Assembly (NCBI RefSeq): GCF_900699765.1
Contig: NZ_CAADHO010000003.1
Location: 558,001 to 622,000, forward strand
Direction of reading: 5' to 3'
Origin: Desulfoluna butyratoxydans
Lineage (GTDB): Bacteria; Desulfobacterota; Desulfobacteria; Desulfobacterales; Desulfolunaceae
Length of the DNA: 64,000 bases
Of the stretch, positions 7,181 to 14,905 are shown piece by piece; the first letter of the stretch is position 1; each line of letters opens with the position of its first letter. The notes beneath the pieces were generated by a model, which was not told the DNA's origin, did not search any database, and worked only from the letters and a program-made list of their open reading frames with translations. A program made the position numbers and the translations under genes.

Positions 7181-8626
7181 TTATTTCATCGGGGAACAGG
7201 GAGCGGGTTCTTGACCACGGGCCGTGGAACTCGGCCTGGGGATGCCCAGTTTGTTGATCTTGGACATCAGGGTGCGGGGGTTGAGCTTCATGATTGCAGC
7301 AGCCCCGTCCGGTCCGAACACCTTGCCGCCTGTGGTGGCCAGGATCGATGCGATGTACCGGCGTTCATTCTCTTCAAAGGAGAGGGGCGCGTCCGGGGCG
7401 TCGACGGTGGGGACCGAGGCAAAGGAGATGCAGGCCGGATCCAGGCTGTCGTCGGTGCTGAGGATGCAGGCCCGCTCCACAACGTTCTGGAGTTCCCGAA
7501 CGTTGCCCGGCCAGTGGTAGGCCTTGAGAATGTCGGTGAATGTTTTGGGCACTGCTTTGTGTTTTCTGTTGAGGGTGGTACAGAAGTTTTCCGTGAAAAA
7601 ACGGGTAAGAAGGGGGATGTCCTCTTTGCGCTCCCTTAAGGGCGGGGTGGGGATGGGAAAGATGCTGAGGCGGAAATAGAGATCGGACCGGAACCTGCCC
7701 GTGCGTACAAGGCTCGGAAGGTCGCGGTTGGTGGCTGCGATGACCCGCACGTCCACCTTGAGGGTGTCGGTGCCGCCAAGCCTTTCGAATTCGCCTTCCT
7801 GAAGCACCCGCAGGAGCTTGGCCTGGATCTCCAGGGACATCTCACCGATTTCGTCCAGAAAAATCGTCCCTCCGTGGGCCAGCTCGAACCGGCCGGGCTT
7901 TTTCGAGTGGGCCCCGGTAAAGGCTCCGCGTTCGTGGCCGAAGAGTTCCCCTTCCACAAGCTGGGCGGGCAACGTGGCGCAGTTTACCTTGACGAGCTTT
8001 TTTGCGGCCCTGCCGCTCAACTCATGGATCTTGCGGGCCACCAGCTCCTTGCCCGTGCCGGTCTCCCCGGAGATGAGGACCGTGGTGGGGGTGGGGGCCA
8101 CGCTGCAGATGAGCCGGAAGAGCTCTCCGGTGGCCCGGCTCTGGCCGATGAAATCCCGGAAGACCTCCCGGGGTTTTTCAGAAGGGAGTTCTGCGTCGGC
8201 CTCGGTGCCATGGGAGGGGTATCTCTCCTGAAAGGCCCGAAGCATCTCCGCAAGGCGCACGGTCTCGGACAGGTCCGTGAAAAAGGCGCACCCGAAGTCT
8301 CCGTGGTCTTCATTCGCTCCGTAGACCAGGACTTTTACGGGGATCACCTTGCCGTGCTTGGTAAACAGGTTGTGCAACGTCCCTGCCCCTGGATCGTCTC
8401 CGTAGTAGGAGCCCCTCTCCTTCTGGGTGTCCAGGACGACAAATTTGTAGAGATAATTCCCCTCCAGCTCCTCCGGGGCATATTCCAGCTTGCGGGCGGC
8501 GTATCGGTTGACGCGGATGATCTTGCCGTCGGCATCGTGCCAGACGATGCCCACCGGGGCATGGTCAAAGGAGAAGAGGGTTCGTTGGTCTTCTATGGTG
8601 CTGTCGGTCATGTGCTGCGATTCCAT
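7181..8626 (-). CDS. PAS-domain sigma-54-dependent transcriptional activator
   Basis: A 481-residue NtrC-family activator without a receiver domain. A PAS sensor occupies about residues 15-125, followed by the AAA+ domain with Walker A GETGTGKE (187-194), the sigma-54 contact loop GAFTGA (234-239), FLDEIGEM as Walker B and [12 protein letters not shown]-terminal helix-turn-helix lies near 440-470. It remodels RNA polymerase-sigma-54 at -24/-12 promoters when the PAS domain senses a ligand or redox signal. The likely target is the dehalogenase-like gene downstream on the same strand, 334 bases away, which has a candidate sigma-54 promoter. A second in-frame Met (residue 6) is an alternative start. 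Confidence 0.93.
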   Translation of the reverse strand: MESQHMTDSTIEDQRTLFSFDHAPVGIVWHDADGKIIRVNRYAARKLEYAPEELEGNYLYKFVVLDTQKERGSYYGDDPGAGTLHNLFTKHGKVIPVKVLVYGANEDHGDFGCAFFTDLSETVRLAEMLRAFQERYPSHGTEADAELPSEKPREVFRDFIGQSRATGELFRLICSVAPTPTTVLISGETGTGKELVARKIHELSGRAAKKLVKVNCATLPAQLVEGELFGHERGAFTGAHSKKPGRFELAHGGTIFLDEIGEMSLEIQAKLLRVLQEGEFERLGGTDTLKVDVRVIAATNRDLPSLVRTGRFRSDLYFRLSIFPIPTPPLRERKEDIPLLTRFFTENFCTTLNRKHKAVPKTFTDILKAYHWPGNVRELQNVVERACILSTDDSLDPACISFASVPTVDAPDAPLSFEENERRYIASILATTGGKVFGPDGAAAIMKLNPRTLMSKINKLGIPRPSSTARGQEPAPCSPMK

Positions 8627-8640
8627 TGCGGTGCCGTGTT

Positions 8641-8696
8641 AGGGCTATGCCCTAAAATAATAATACATAACGATACACCGCCTCAAATTCGTTATG
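8641..8696. promoter_or_regulatory. Palindromes upstream of the sigma-54 activator gene
   Basis: AGGGC-TAT-GCCCT (8641-8653) lies 15 bases before the ATG at 8626. CATAACG (8666-8672) with CGTTATG (8690-8696) forms a second inverted repeat around an AT-rich stretch. These could be autoregulatory operators; no partner is known. Confidence 0.3.
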
Positions 8697-8776
8697 TGTC
8701 GATGCAACGATCAAAAAATCATGCTGAGGACTTATGGGATGATTCCGTCATGTGTCATTTATTCTTGGCATGGACC

Positions 8777-8986
8777 TTACTCTGATTCTTTGAATTCCAG
8801 GATGTCGCCGGGCTGGCACGACAGGTGCTCGCAGATGGCATCCAGGGTGGAGAGGCGAATGGCCTTGGCCTTGCCGGTTTTTAAAATGGACAGGTTCTGT
8901 TCGGTGATGCCGATGGCCTTGGCCAGCTGCACGGACTTCATTTTGCGCCTGGCCAGCATCACGTCTAAATTCACGATAATGGGCAT
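8777..8986 (-). CDS. YozG-like XRE-family helix-turn-helix regulator
   Basis: A 69-residue Cro/CI-type DNA-binding protein. The helix-turn-helix spans about residues 15-50 (VQLAKAIGITEQNLSILKTG, then STLDAICEHLSCQPGDILEF), the typical compact form that occurs with DUF2975 membrane proteins. It lies 69 bases downstream of the DUF2975 gene on the same strand with a CGGAGAGA ribosome site. It probably autoregulates the pair through the TTATCG...CGATAA palindromes upstream of the DUF2975 gene (inference). Confidence 0.9.
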   Translation of the reverse strand: MPIIVNLDVMLARRKMKSVQLAKAIGITEQNLSILKTGKAKAIRLSTLDAICEHLSCQPGDILEFKESE

Positions 8987-9055
8987 GATCTCTCCGGTTG
9001 GGTTTGTTTATATCACATGGGGTCGGCCTTGCCGCCGCAGGGGTGACCCGAATCC

Positions 9056-9652
9056 TTATACCGTGAATTGGCTCTCTTCGCTAAGGGCTCTTCCTTCATC
9101 CATGACCCAGGCAATGAAAAAGACGATACCTGCCAATACCAGGGAGGTGAGCTCCGGCGAGCTGAACCCCACGCTGATGACCCGCTCTCCGGGCGGGTTG
9201 CCCATGGTGAAGATCACGCTCTTGGCCGACTCATAGAGGATGGAAAAGACCACCCAGAGCACCAGGGCCTTGGCCGTGCTTCGAAACAGCCGCACGTGTT
9301 CAAAGGAGAAGATCTCTCCTTTGTTATAATAGGCAAACAGCTTGCGGAGGTTCATGAGCCCGTAGGTCAGGGCCGAAAGGGGAAGGAGGCTGCAGAGAAG
9401 GCCCAGGGCCCGAAGGGAGGCGGGCAGGTGATTGGGGATCAGCGGGGTGGCCGTGGTGTTGACGTTGATGATCTCGTTGGGCAGCTGGTTGATGAAGATC
9501 CAGTACAGAAGATAATACAAGGGGATGGCCGCCATGAAAAAGGTGATGAGAAGGTGAAACCGCTTACTGTGTTTTTTGATTTTTGACAGGTTGTCCACAA
9601 CAGGCCTCCTTGGCACGGGTTGTCGATTAATCTCTATGGCGTTCTTATACAT
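9056..9652 (-). CDS. DUF2975-family membrane protein
   Basis: A 198-residue integral membrane protein with four predicted hydrophobic segments, at about residues 35-55, 80-105, 125-150 and 170-190. This is the usual topology of DUF2975 proteins, whose function is unknown. It is followed by its usual partner, a small YozG-like XRE regulator. The ATG at 9652 is preferred to the TTG one codon earlier; the upstream ribosome site is weak. A segment LMNLRKLFAYYNKGEIFS in the cytosolic loop matches the family's conserved loop. The pair behaves elsewhere as an autoregulated membrane module; no role is assigned here. Confidence 0.85.
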   Translation of the reverse strand: MYKNAIEINRQPVPRRPVVDNLSKIKKHSKRFHLLITFFMAAIPLYYLLYWIFINQLPNEIINVNTTATPLIPNHLPASLRALGLLCSLLPLSALTYGLMNLRKLFAYYNKGEIFSFEHVRLFRSTAKALVLWVVFSILYESAKSVIFTMGNPPGERVISVGFSSPELTSLVLAGIVFFIAWVMDEGRALSEESQFTV

Positions 9653-9662
9653 CAATCATTTA

Positions 9663-9679
9663 TTATCGAAAAACGATAA
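9663..9679. promoter_or_regulatory. Palindromic operator 1 of the DUF2975/XRE pair
   Basis: TTATCGAAAAACGATAA, 6-bp arms around a 5-base A-rich centre, 11 bases upstream of the DUF2975 ATG and preceded by ATCATT. The same ATCATT-palindrome unit recurs at 9713-9736. Confidence 0.55.
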
Positions 9680-9718
9680 GTAACGGTAGCGCATGGTCTC
9701 TATGAGTGTCAATCATTT

Positions 9719-9737
9719 ATTATCGAATTTCGATAAT
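9719..9737. promoter_or_regulatory. Palindromic operator 2 of the DUF2975/XRE pair
   Basis: ATTATCGAATTTCGATAAT is a perfect 19-base palindrome around a central T. Its centre lies 57 bases from that of operator 1, with identical TTATCG/CGATAA arms. This looks like a second site for the same regulator. Confidence 0.55.
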
Positions 9738-9823
9738 AGAAGGGCAAAGGATAAAATCAGGGTGAGGAAGAACGGCATGCGGTGGATGGATTATACGGAA
9801 CGGGGAACAACCGAAAACGATGA

Positions 9824-10053
9824 GTCACTATTCAGCTTATGCCTCCGGCGGCCCTGCCGGGGGCTAAACTGTTGCCTGATTTTATAAAGGCGGGTTTAAC
9901 AAACAGGTTTTAAGAAATTTTTTTGAGTGAATTTTTACTTTAAAGGCAGGTGTGATTTGACCCGAGGAACGAGGGGCAAAACACATCTGCTCTCTGCTTT
10001 CAAGGTGGCACACCTTGCCGCCGGAGGCTGTTTTTTTTGAGCTGAATGGTTAC
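9824..10053. repeat. Family A palindromic intergenic repeat, full-length, inverted orientation
   Basis: A 230-base element from GTCACTATTCAG to CTGAATGGTTAC. Read leftward it matches the copies at 21424 and 62030: CCGCCGGAGGC arms, the CAAGGTGGCACACCTTG hairpin, a segment ending CCTCGTTCCTCGGG and an AAACAGGTTTTAA tract. It lies in the gap between the DUF2975 and HxlR genes; the weak frame at 9693-9887 overlapping it is rejected. Confidence 0.85.
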
Positions 10054-10093
10054 AACGATGAAAGGTATTTTATTGAAGAGGCCGGTCGTTTTC

Positions 10094-10417
10094 TTATGAC
10101 ATATCCGGGTTGGGGAGGGTGGTCCCCCACTCCTTGAGGGCCAGGATGATGGGTTTGACAGGTTCGGCCATGGGCGTGAGGCTGTACTCCACCTTGGGCG
10201 GGACCACTTTGTAGACCTCCCGGTGGATGAGGCCGTCGTTTTCGAGCTCCCGGAGCTGCTTGGTGAGCATGCGCTGGGTCACCGAGGGCATCTGTTTTCT
10301 CAACTCGCCGAAGCGTTTTTTTCCCGTCATCAGGTGGTAGAGGATGATGCCTTTCCACTTCCCGCCGATGATGCCGAGGGCCTGTTCTACGGGGCAGTTG
10401 GATGCTCTGTCGGCCAT
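10094..10417 (-). CDS. HxlR-family winged-helix transcriptional regulator
   Basis: A 107-residue MarR-like regulator of the HxlR type. It has NCPVEQALGIIGGKWK with the family cysteine near the N-terminus, then RFGELRKQMPSVTQRMLTKQLRELENDGL, the winged-helix recognition region. Members often sense electrophiles or redox stress through that cysteine. The start at 10417 is chosen because GGAGG sits at good distance before it; an ATG five codons upstream lacks one. It is divergent from the nitroreductase gene at 10543, and the shared 125-base promoter region contains two similar palindromes. Local repression of both genes is the likely role (inference). Confidence 0.92.
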   Translation of the reverse strand: MADRASNCPVEQALGIIGGKWKGIILYHLMTGKKRFGELRKQMPSVTQRMLTKQLRELENDGLIHREVYKVVPPKVEYSLTPMAEPVKPIILALKEWGTTLPNPDMS

Positions 10418-10433
10418 GATGCATGCCTCCATG

Positions 10434-10467
10434 GTATACAAATTGATACTATAGTACAAAATTGTAC
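10434..10467. promoter_or_regulatory. Tandem operator-like palindromes between hxlR-type gene and nitroreductase gene
   Basis: GTATACAAATTGATAC (10434-10449) and GTACAAAATTGTAC (10454-10467) are two related inverted repeats with centres about 18 bases apart, just upstream of the HxlR gene. They probably bind the regulator as two dimers. Confidence 0.5.
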
Positions 10468-10542
10468 CTACTTGACCAAAAGGTACTTTGTCCTTAGGTT
10501 GGTTGTCAACACACAAACGACATCTACACGGAGGACGATTTC

Positions 10543-11205
10543 ATGAAAAAACAAGAGATTCTCGACGCCTTTATGTTCCGGCACGCCTGCAAGGAATTCG
10601 ACGCGACGAAAAAGATATCCGAAGAGGACTTTTCCTTTATCCTGGAGACAGGGCGCCTCTCCCCCAGCTCCTTCGGGCTCGAACCCTGGCACTTTCTGGT
10701 GATCCAGAACCAGGCCCTGCGGGAGACCCTGGTGAAGGTGGCCTGGGGCGGACAGAAGCAGTTCCCCACGGCCAGCCACCTGGTGTTTATCCTGGCCCGG
10801 AAGAGCCACTTCATGCGGTACGACAGCGAGTACGTCACCGGGTTCATGGAGAACGTTCAGAAGTTGCCACCGGAGATCGTGGAGATGCGCAAAGGGTTTT
10901 ACGAGGCCTTTCAGTCCACGGATTTTAACCTGCTGGAGAGCGAGCGGGCCATGACAGACTGGGCCACCCGGCAGACCTATATCCCCCTTGCAAACATGAT
11001 GACCGCTGCAGCGGTCATCGGGGTGGACAGCTGCCCCATGGAAGGCTTTGACCGGGAGAAGATGGACGCCCTGCTTGCCGCAGAGCTGGGCATGGACAGG
11101 GACAAGTTTACGCTGGCCTGCGCCGTGGGTTTCGGGTATCGCAAGGAGGCCCCCATGGCAAAGACGCGCCAGGAGTTGGAGGCGGTCACCACCTGGTACG
11201 AATAG
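10543..11205 (+). CDS. NAD(P)H-dependent nitroreductase-family flavoprotein
   Basis: A 220-residue FMN protein of the NfsB/nitroreductase fold. It begins with the FMN-binding pattern RHACKEFD near residue 13, then RLSPSSFGLEPWHF (residues ~39-52) and the C-terminal AVGFGYR typical of NfsB. Such enzymes reduce nitroaromatics, quinones or similar electrophiles with NAD(P)H in the cytosol. An ACGGAGGACG ribosome site precedes the ATG. It is divergent from an HxlR regulator, a common arrangement in which electrophiles derepress the reductase. A strong terminator follows directly. Confidence 0.92.
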   Translation: MKKQEILDAFMFRHACKEFDATKKISEEDFSFILETGRLSPSSFGLEPWHFLVIQNQALRETLVKVAWGGQKQFPTASHLVFILARKSHFMRYDSEYVTGFMENVQKLPPEIVEMRKGFYEAFQSTDFNLLESERAMTDWATRQTYIPLANMMTAAAVIGVDSCPMEGFDREKMDALLAAELGMDRDKFTLACAVGFGYRKEAPMAKTRQELEAVTTWYE

Positions 11206-11211
11206 CCGCAG

Positions 11212-11262
11212 CCGGGCACCTGATCACGCTGGTAATGATCAGGTACCCGGAATCCCTTTTTT
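11212..11262 (+). terminator. Rho-independent terminator after the nitroreductase gene
   Basis: Arms CCGGGCACCTGATCA (11212-11226) and TGATCAGGTACCCGG (11236-11250) form a 15-bp stem with one mismatch, followed by CCCTTTTTT. It lies 7 bases after the stop and separates the convergent gene at 11261. Confidence 0.9.
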
Positions 11263-11911
11263 ACCCTTTGATGTAGAGGATAAAGTTCTTGATTTTCTTC
11301 AGATGGGGGAGCACCACGATGACCACGATGGCGATGAAGATGTACTGGATAACCTGAAAGCGGTCATTTAAAAAATCGAAACCGTAGAACCAGATTCCGA
11401 TGGCGGTGAGGGTACCCAGGAGGGTGGCGGACAAATTGCGTACCAGGCCCAGCCGCAGCATGTACCCGATGATGGATCCCATGACCGGGCCGGTGACGGG
11501 CAGGGGGGCCATGACAAAGAGGAAGATGCCGATCCAGCCGTAGGGCTCGATCTTGTCTTTGTGCTGCAGGGCCTTTTCGGTGAGGCGATCCATGGCGTTC
11601 ATGATCCACGGGACCCTCAGGTAGCTCTTGGTGCTGAGAACGAATCCTGCGTAGGTGAAGCAGACGATGAGCACCTCAATGTAAAAGTTGTAGCCGATGG
11701 ACAGGGCGGGCCCCATTCCCGCAAAGATGCAGAGTCCCACACCGGCTGCCCGTCCCCCGAAGGTGTGGGCGCCGAACACGAGGATCAGGGTCTCGGCTTG
11801 CTTGTAGTCTGTGAAGGCGCAGTATCCAAGGTACCCCAAGAGCAGGACGGCCAATAAAACGCCTAGAAGCAGGATCTTGAATTCAACGGAGTTTATTAGG
11901 GTATGTTTCAT
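11261..11911 (-). CDS. Small multidrug export protein family (Sm_multidrug_ex) membrane protein
   Basis: A 216-residue integral membrane protein with about five hydrophobic helices. The conserved family segment is YGWIGIFLFVMAPLPVTGP (residues ~135-153), followed by GSIIGYMLRL. The family is named after a putative small-multidrug-export role, but transport activity has rarely been shown. The start at 11911 is chosen because upstream codons of the open frame are not family-like. The ribosome site is weak (AGAATCACC). Its stop lies within the terminator of the convergent nitroreductase gene. Confidence 0.82.
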   Translation of the reverse strand: MKHTLINSVEFKILLLGVLLAVLLLGYLGYCAFTDYKQAETLILVFGAHTFGGRAAGVGLCIFAGMGPALSIGYNFYIEVLIVCFTYAGFVLSTKSYLRVPWIMNAMDRLTEKALQHKDKIEPYGWIGIFLFVMAPLPVTGPVMGSIIGYMLRLGLVRNLSATLLGTLTAIGIWFYGFDFLNDRFQVIQYIFIAIVVIVVLPHLKKIKNFILYIKG

Positions 11912-12087
11912 GGTGATTCTACACCGTAATATTAAGGTGGCGGATTCAGGCGTGTGACGGGTAACACACTGATAGGTAACTTTCAAAAGAACTATGAAGA
12001 TGCTTTTACCACACCGGCCGTCCTTTACCAAGGGATAACCACCCTTGCCCGAGGGTGTTACCTTCGGGCTCCGGGTAGAGACGCACA

Positions 12088-12126
12088 AAGGCCCGCATCC
12101 ATCGATGATGAATGCGGGCCTTTTTT
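12088..12126. terminator. Hairpin terminator between the reductase operon and the export gene
   Basis: AGGCCCGCAT (12089-12098) pairs with ATGCGGGCCT across a short loop containing ATCGATGATG. The plus strand continues with TTTTTTG and the minus strand with TTTG. It probably ends the minus-strand operon at 12150. Confidence 0.7.
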
Positions 12127-12149
12127 GTTTTACGTGTCATGATACCGCT

Positions 12150-13427
12150 CTACTTGAGCAGCTCCACAAAGGCTTCCACGCGGGTCTTGAGTTGTCCCAT
12201 GTCCTCCTGGCTGTAGTCGGTCTCAATGCGCAGGGTGGGAAGACCTGTCTCTTCCAGCTCTTTTTCCAGGGGAATGGCCTCCATGGCGTAGGGCTGGCAG
12301 AAGTTTAAGGTGTACTGGATCACGCCGTCGGCCTTGGATTTTTCGGCCAGCTCTTTGATGTGGCCGGATCGCTCGGTGTTGGGGGTGAAGATGGCGCAGT
12401 CGATGGCGAGGTAGCGGTCCACCAGGGCGTCCATGAGGCCGTCCAGGTCGTCTGCGGAGTCGTCGGTGAGGTTGCGGCAGCCGCGCTCGCCCACGCAGGA
12501 CTCTTCGGCCACGATGACCGCCCCGGAGGTCTCGATGACGGCGGGGAGCTTCCAGTTGGGCACGGCCATGGGGCAGCCCGACACAAGGATGCGGGGGGTG
12601 CCGTCGGCAACCACGGTTGTTTTCTCTGCAATGCGCGTTTCCAGCTCGTCGCACAGGGCGTTGACCGCATCGGTGAAGCGGACCGGGTCGTCGTAGAAGA
12701 AGACCTGGTTGGCGATGAGGGCGTCCAGGCCGGAGATGGGCAGCACCGGATTGTGCCGCAGGGCGGCCAGACGGGCCATGGCCTTGCGCTTGTTGTTGAC
12801 GATGGCGATGCCTTTTTTCAGGGCGGCCACGTCAATGGTGTTGCCGGTGAGGGCCTCCACCGCCTCTTTGTAGCGGATGAATTCCGCTTTTAACAGAGCC
12901 CGGCCCTCGTCTGATTTTACCTGGGGCAGGTCCATGACGTAGAGGTTGTCGGCCAGGGTCCCAAGGTTCTCGTACGCTTTTTTCTTGCCGTCGCAGGTGT
13001 TTTCCCCCACCACCAGGTCCGAACACTCCAGATAGGGGCAGACCTTGGCCAGCTTGAAGCCCAGGGAGGATTTGATGAGGGCGCAGGTGTTTCGGGGAAG
13101 ATATTTTTCCACCTCGTCCATGGCAAAATCGGCGCCGGAGCAGAGCCCCACCTGGATGGCCTCAGCCGCCAGGGAGATCTCTTCGGGCACGAAGACGCAG
13201 TAGCAGCCGATGACTTTTCGGCCTGCGGCCTGTGCATCCACCAGCTCCTGAATTCGCTGGCCGTGGACCTCGCTCATGACAAAGTCAAAGTACCCCATTC
13301 CTTCGGGGCGGTTTTCCTGGGCAAGGTAGATGTCGCCGTAAGCCTGGCCCAGCACGCTGAGCAGGGCATCGTGGGCCTCGATGTCAAGGCCGAGGTTTTT
13401 CCACATGGGGGTGTGATCGGTGGTCAT
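12150..13427 (-). CDS. Double-cubane-cluster anaerobic reductase-like protein (2-hydroxyacyl-CoA dehydratase superfamily), copy 1
   Basis: A 425-residue YjiM/HgdB-type protein. Conserved features are GCYCVFVPEEI (C75, C77), LCSGAD (C96), NTCALIKSS (C115), KVCPYLECSDLVVGENTCDGKKK (C130, C135, C145) and the C-terminal CP/CQP segments. This family binds FeS clusters, including the [8Fe-9S] double-cubane in characterised members, and performs low-potential radical reductions or dehydrations when energised by an ATP-hydrolysing activator. The start at 13427 follows AAAGGAG; an upstream Met lacks a site. It is the last gene of the operon, separated from copy 2 by a family A repeat. Several consensus residues are changed (NTCAL for NLCPL, GENTC for GETTC), suggesting divergence. 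Substrate unknown. Confidence 0.88.
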   Translation of the reverse strand: MTTDHTPMWKNLGLDIEAHDALLSVLGQAYGDIYLAQENRPEGMGYFDFVMSEVHGQRIQELVDAQAAGRKVIGCYCVFVPEEISLAAEAIQVGLCSGADFAMDEVEKYLPRNTCALIKSSLGFKLAKVCPYLECSDLVVGENTCDGKKKAYENLGTLADNLYVMDLPQVKSDEGRALLKAEFIRYKEAVEALTGNTIDVAALKKGIAIVNNKRKAMARLAALRHNPVLPISGLDALIANQVFFYDDPVRFTDAVNALCDELETRIAEKTTVVADGTPRILVSGCPMAVPNWKLPAVIETSGAVIVAEESCVGERGCRNLTDDSADDLDGLMDALVDRYLAIDCAIFTPNTERSGHIKELAEKSKADGVIQYTLNFCQPYAMEAIPLEKELEETGLPTLRIETDYSQEDMGQLKTRVEAFVELLK

Positions 13428-13640
13428 GGAAGCTCCTTTGGGTTGGGTGTTCATGTTTTGTCAATATTAGGTGAAAAAAGCAGGCCTCCAGGGGCGCGAA
13501 TGCACCCGTAGGCAATGGGGGCCTTGCTGTTTTATGCGGGTAGGGTCTACAGGGCCTGCCCCCCCGGAGGCGCGAATGCTTCCGGAAACATCTGTCTGAT
13601 GCTGTTCGAATGACGACATCGTTTCTCCGGCCCTCAGCAA

Positions 13641-13725
13641 ATGCCATTGCGATTTGCCCTGAGGAACGAAGGGCGAAGCGCAATGGCAGCCTGCTTTCGA
13701 GGTGGCACACCTCGCCGCCGGAGGC
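13641..13725. repeat. Family A repeat, partial and sequence-diverged but structure-conserved
   Basis: Matches the hairpin-rich half of family A. TGCCATTGC...GCAATGGCA replaces GCAGATGTG...CACATCTGC, and CGAGGTGGCACACCTCG replaces CAAGGTGTGCCACCTTG. Pairing is kept though bases differ. The GCCGCCGGAGGC arm follows. The rest of the 320-base gap between the two reductase genes (13428-13640) shows a shorter GGCCTCC/GGAGGC echo at 13480-13575 and no gene. Confidence 0.75.
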
Positions 13726-13747
13726 ATGCTTTTGTTTTTTTACCCTG

Positions 13748-14905
13748 TCAGATCATCTCCAGAAACGCTTCCACGCGGATCCTTATCTGCTCGGTGTCCG
13801 ACGGGGAGTAGCCGGTGTTGACGTGGAGGACGGGGGTGTCGCATTCGTTTTCCAGGGTTTCTGCCACGGTGGTGTGTTCCACGGTGTAGGGGTGGCAGTT
13901 CTGGAGAGTGGCGTCCACCACGGCGTCTGCGCGGAATTGAGTGACCAGGTCTTTGAGCAGGTCCAGGCGCCTGGTGTTGGGGCTCATGCAGGCGCAGGGC
14001 GTGCCCAGGTAGTGGTCGGCCAGGGCGTTGACCATGTTGGTTTCTTTGGTGACGGGGCGGAAGATGCTTTTAAGGCCGCCGCAGTGTTCCTGGGCCACCA
14101 CGAGCCCTCCGAGCTCTTCCACGAGTTTCAGGACCTTGTCCGATCCGCTTCCCATGGGGCAGCCGGTGACCAGCACCCGTGGTTTTTTCTTGCCCCGGGA
14201 CTCCTCCGGGGCGTTGGCCAGGATGGTTTGAAGGAGGTCGTTCAGCATGGCGTTGTAAGCCGGAAGGTCCACGGCCACGTTGCGGGACTCCATGAGCATG
14301 AGCATCTCTCGGCCCGTTAAGGGCGGCACGGGCCCTGCCATGAGTTCGGAGATGGCCATAAGGGCCTCGTTTCGGGTGTTGAGAAGGTCCGCCTGCTCGG
14401 CCAGGGCCTCGTCGGTGATGACGCGTCCTGTGTGGTCTTCGATGAAGGCCTTCAGCCGCTGGACTTCGCTGCGCCAGAACTCTTTGGCCGGGGCGCTGTC
14501 CGCTGCGTAGGGCAGCTGCATCACGTGGACGGGTTTAAGGGACGCCATGCGTTCAAACATCTTCTTTTTGCCGTCGCAGGTGGTCTCCCCGATGATGACG
14601 TCGGCGGCCGCAAAGTAGGGGCAGGTGCCGGAGAGGGCAAAGCCGTAGCTGGACTTGATGAGGGGGCAAAGGGCTGCGGGAAGCTCGGTTTCAGCCACGG
14701 CAATGGGCTTTTCGTCCTTGCCGCAGAGGCTCACCGGGATCATGCCCGCGGCCCGGACCAGCTCTTCCGGGGCAAAGGCGCAGTAGATCCCAGCCACCTT
14801 GATGCCGTTTTCCGGGGCTTCGGCCAGGTGGCGCTGGCAGTGTTCGGACAGGAGGGTAAAGGGTTTCAGGGCCGCTTTGATGGCCGGATGGGTGGTACGG
14901 GTCAT
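13748..14905 (-). CDS. Double-cubane-cluster anaerobic reductase-like protein (2-hydroxyacyl-CoA dehydratase superfamily), copy 2
   Basis: A 385-residue paralogue of the protein at 12150. It has GIYCAFAPEELVRAAGMIPVSLCG (C42, C61), ALCPLIKSSYGFA (C80), GTCPYFAAADVIIGETTCDGKKKMFE (C95, C110), VTGCPMGSG and a late NCHPY. These follow the consensus of the YjiM-type double-cubane reductases more closely than copy 1. The ATG overlaps the stop of the ABC permease by 4 bases (ATGA), so translation is coupled and the frame's upstream extension is spurious. With the activator at 17661 it should form a two-component radical enzyme. Whether copies 1 and 2 form a heterodimer or work separately cannot be told from sequence. 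Confidence 0.88.
   Translation of the reverse strand: MTRTTHPAIKAALKPFTLLSEHCQRHLAEAPENGIKVAGIYCAFAPEELVRAAGMIPVSLCGKDEKPIAVAETELPAALCPLIKSSYGFALSGTCPYFAAADVIIGETTCDGKKKMFERMASLKPVHVMQLPYAADSAPAKEFWRSEVQRLKAFIEDHTGRVITDEALAEQADLLNTRNEALMAISELMAGPVPPLTGREMLMLMESRNVAVDLPAYNAMLNDLLQTILANAPEESRGKKKPRVLVTGCPMGSGSDKVLKLVEELGGLVVAQEHCGGLKSIFRPVTKETNMVNALADHYLGTPCACMSPNTRRLDLLKDLVTQFRADAVVDATLQNCHPYTVEHTTVAETLENECDTPVLHVNTGYSPSDTEQIRIRVEAFLEMI

Noticed and set aside
9693..9887. 64-codon plus-strand gene
   Set aside because: It starts within the operator region and runs into a family A repeat; no ribosome site.
9990..10020. TGGCAC...TTGC in the repeat as a sigma-54 promoter
   Set aside because: Spacing is GG-N8-GC, not the required GG-N10-GC; the match is part of the repeat hairpin.
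10468..10809. Minus-strand frame opposite the nitroreductase gene
   Set aside because: Complement shadow of a clear nitroreductase gene.
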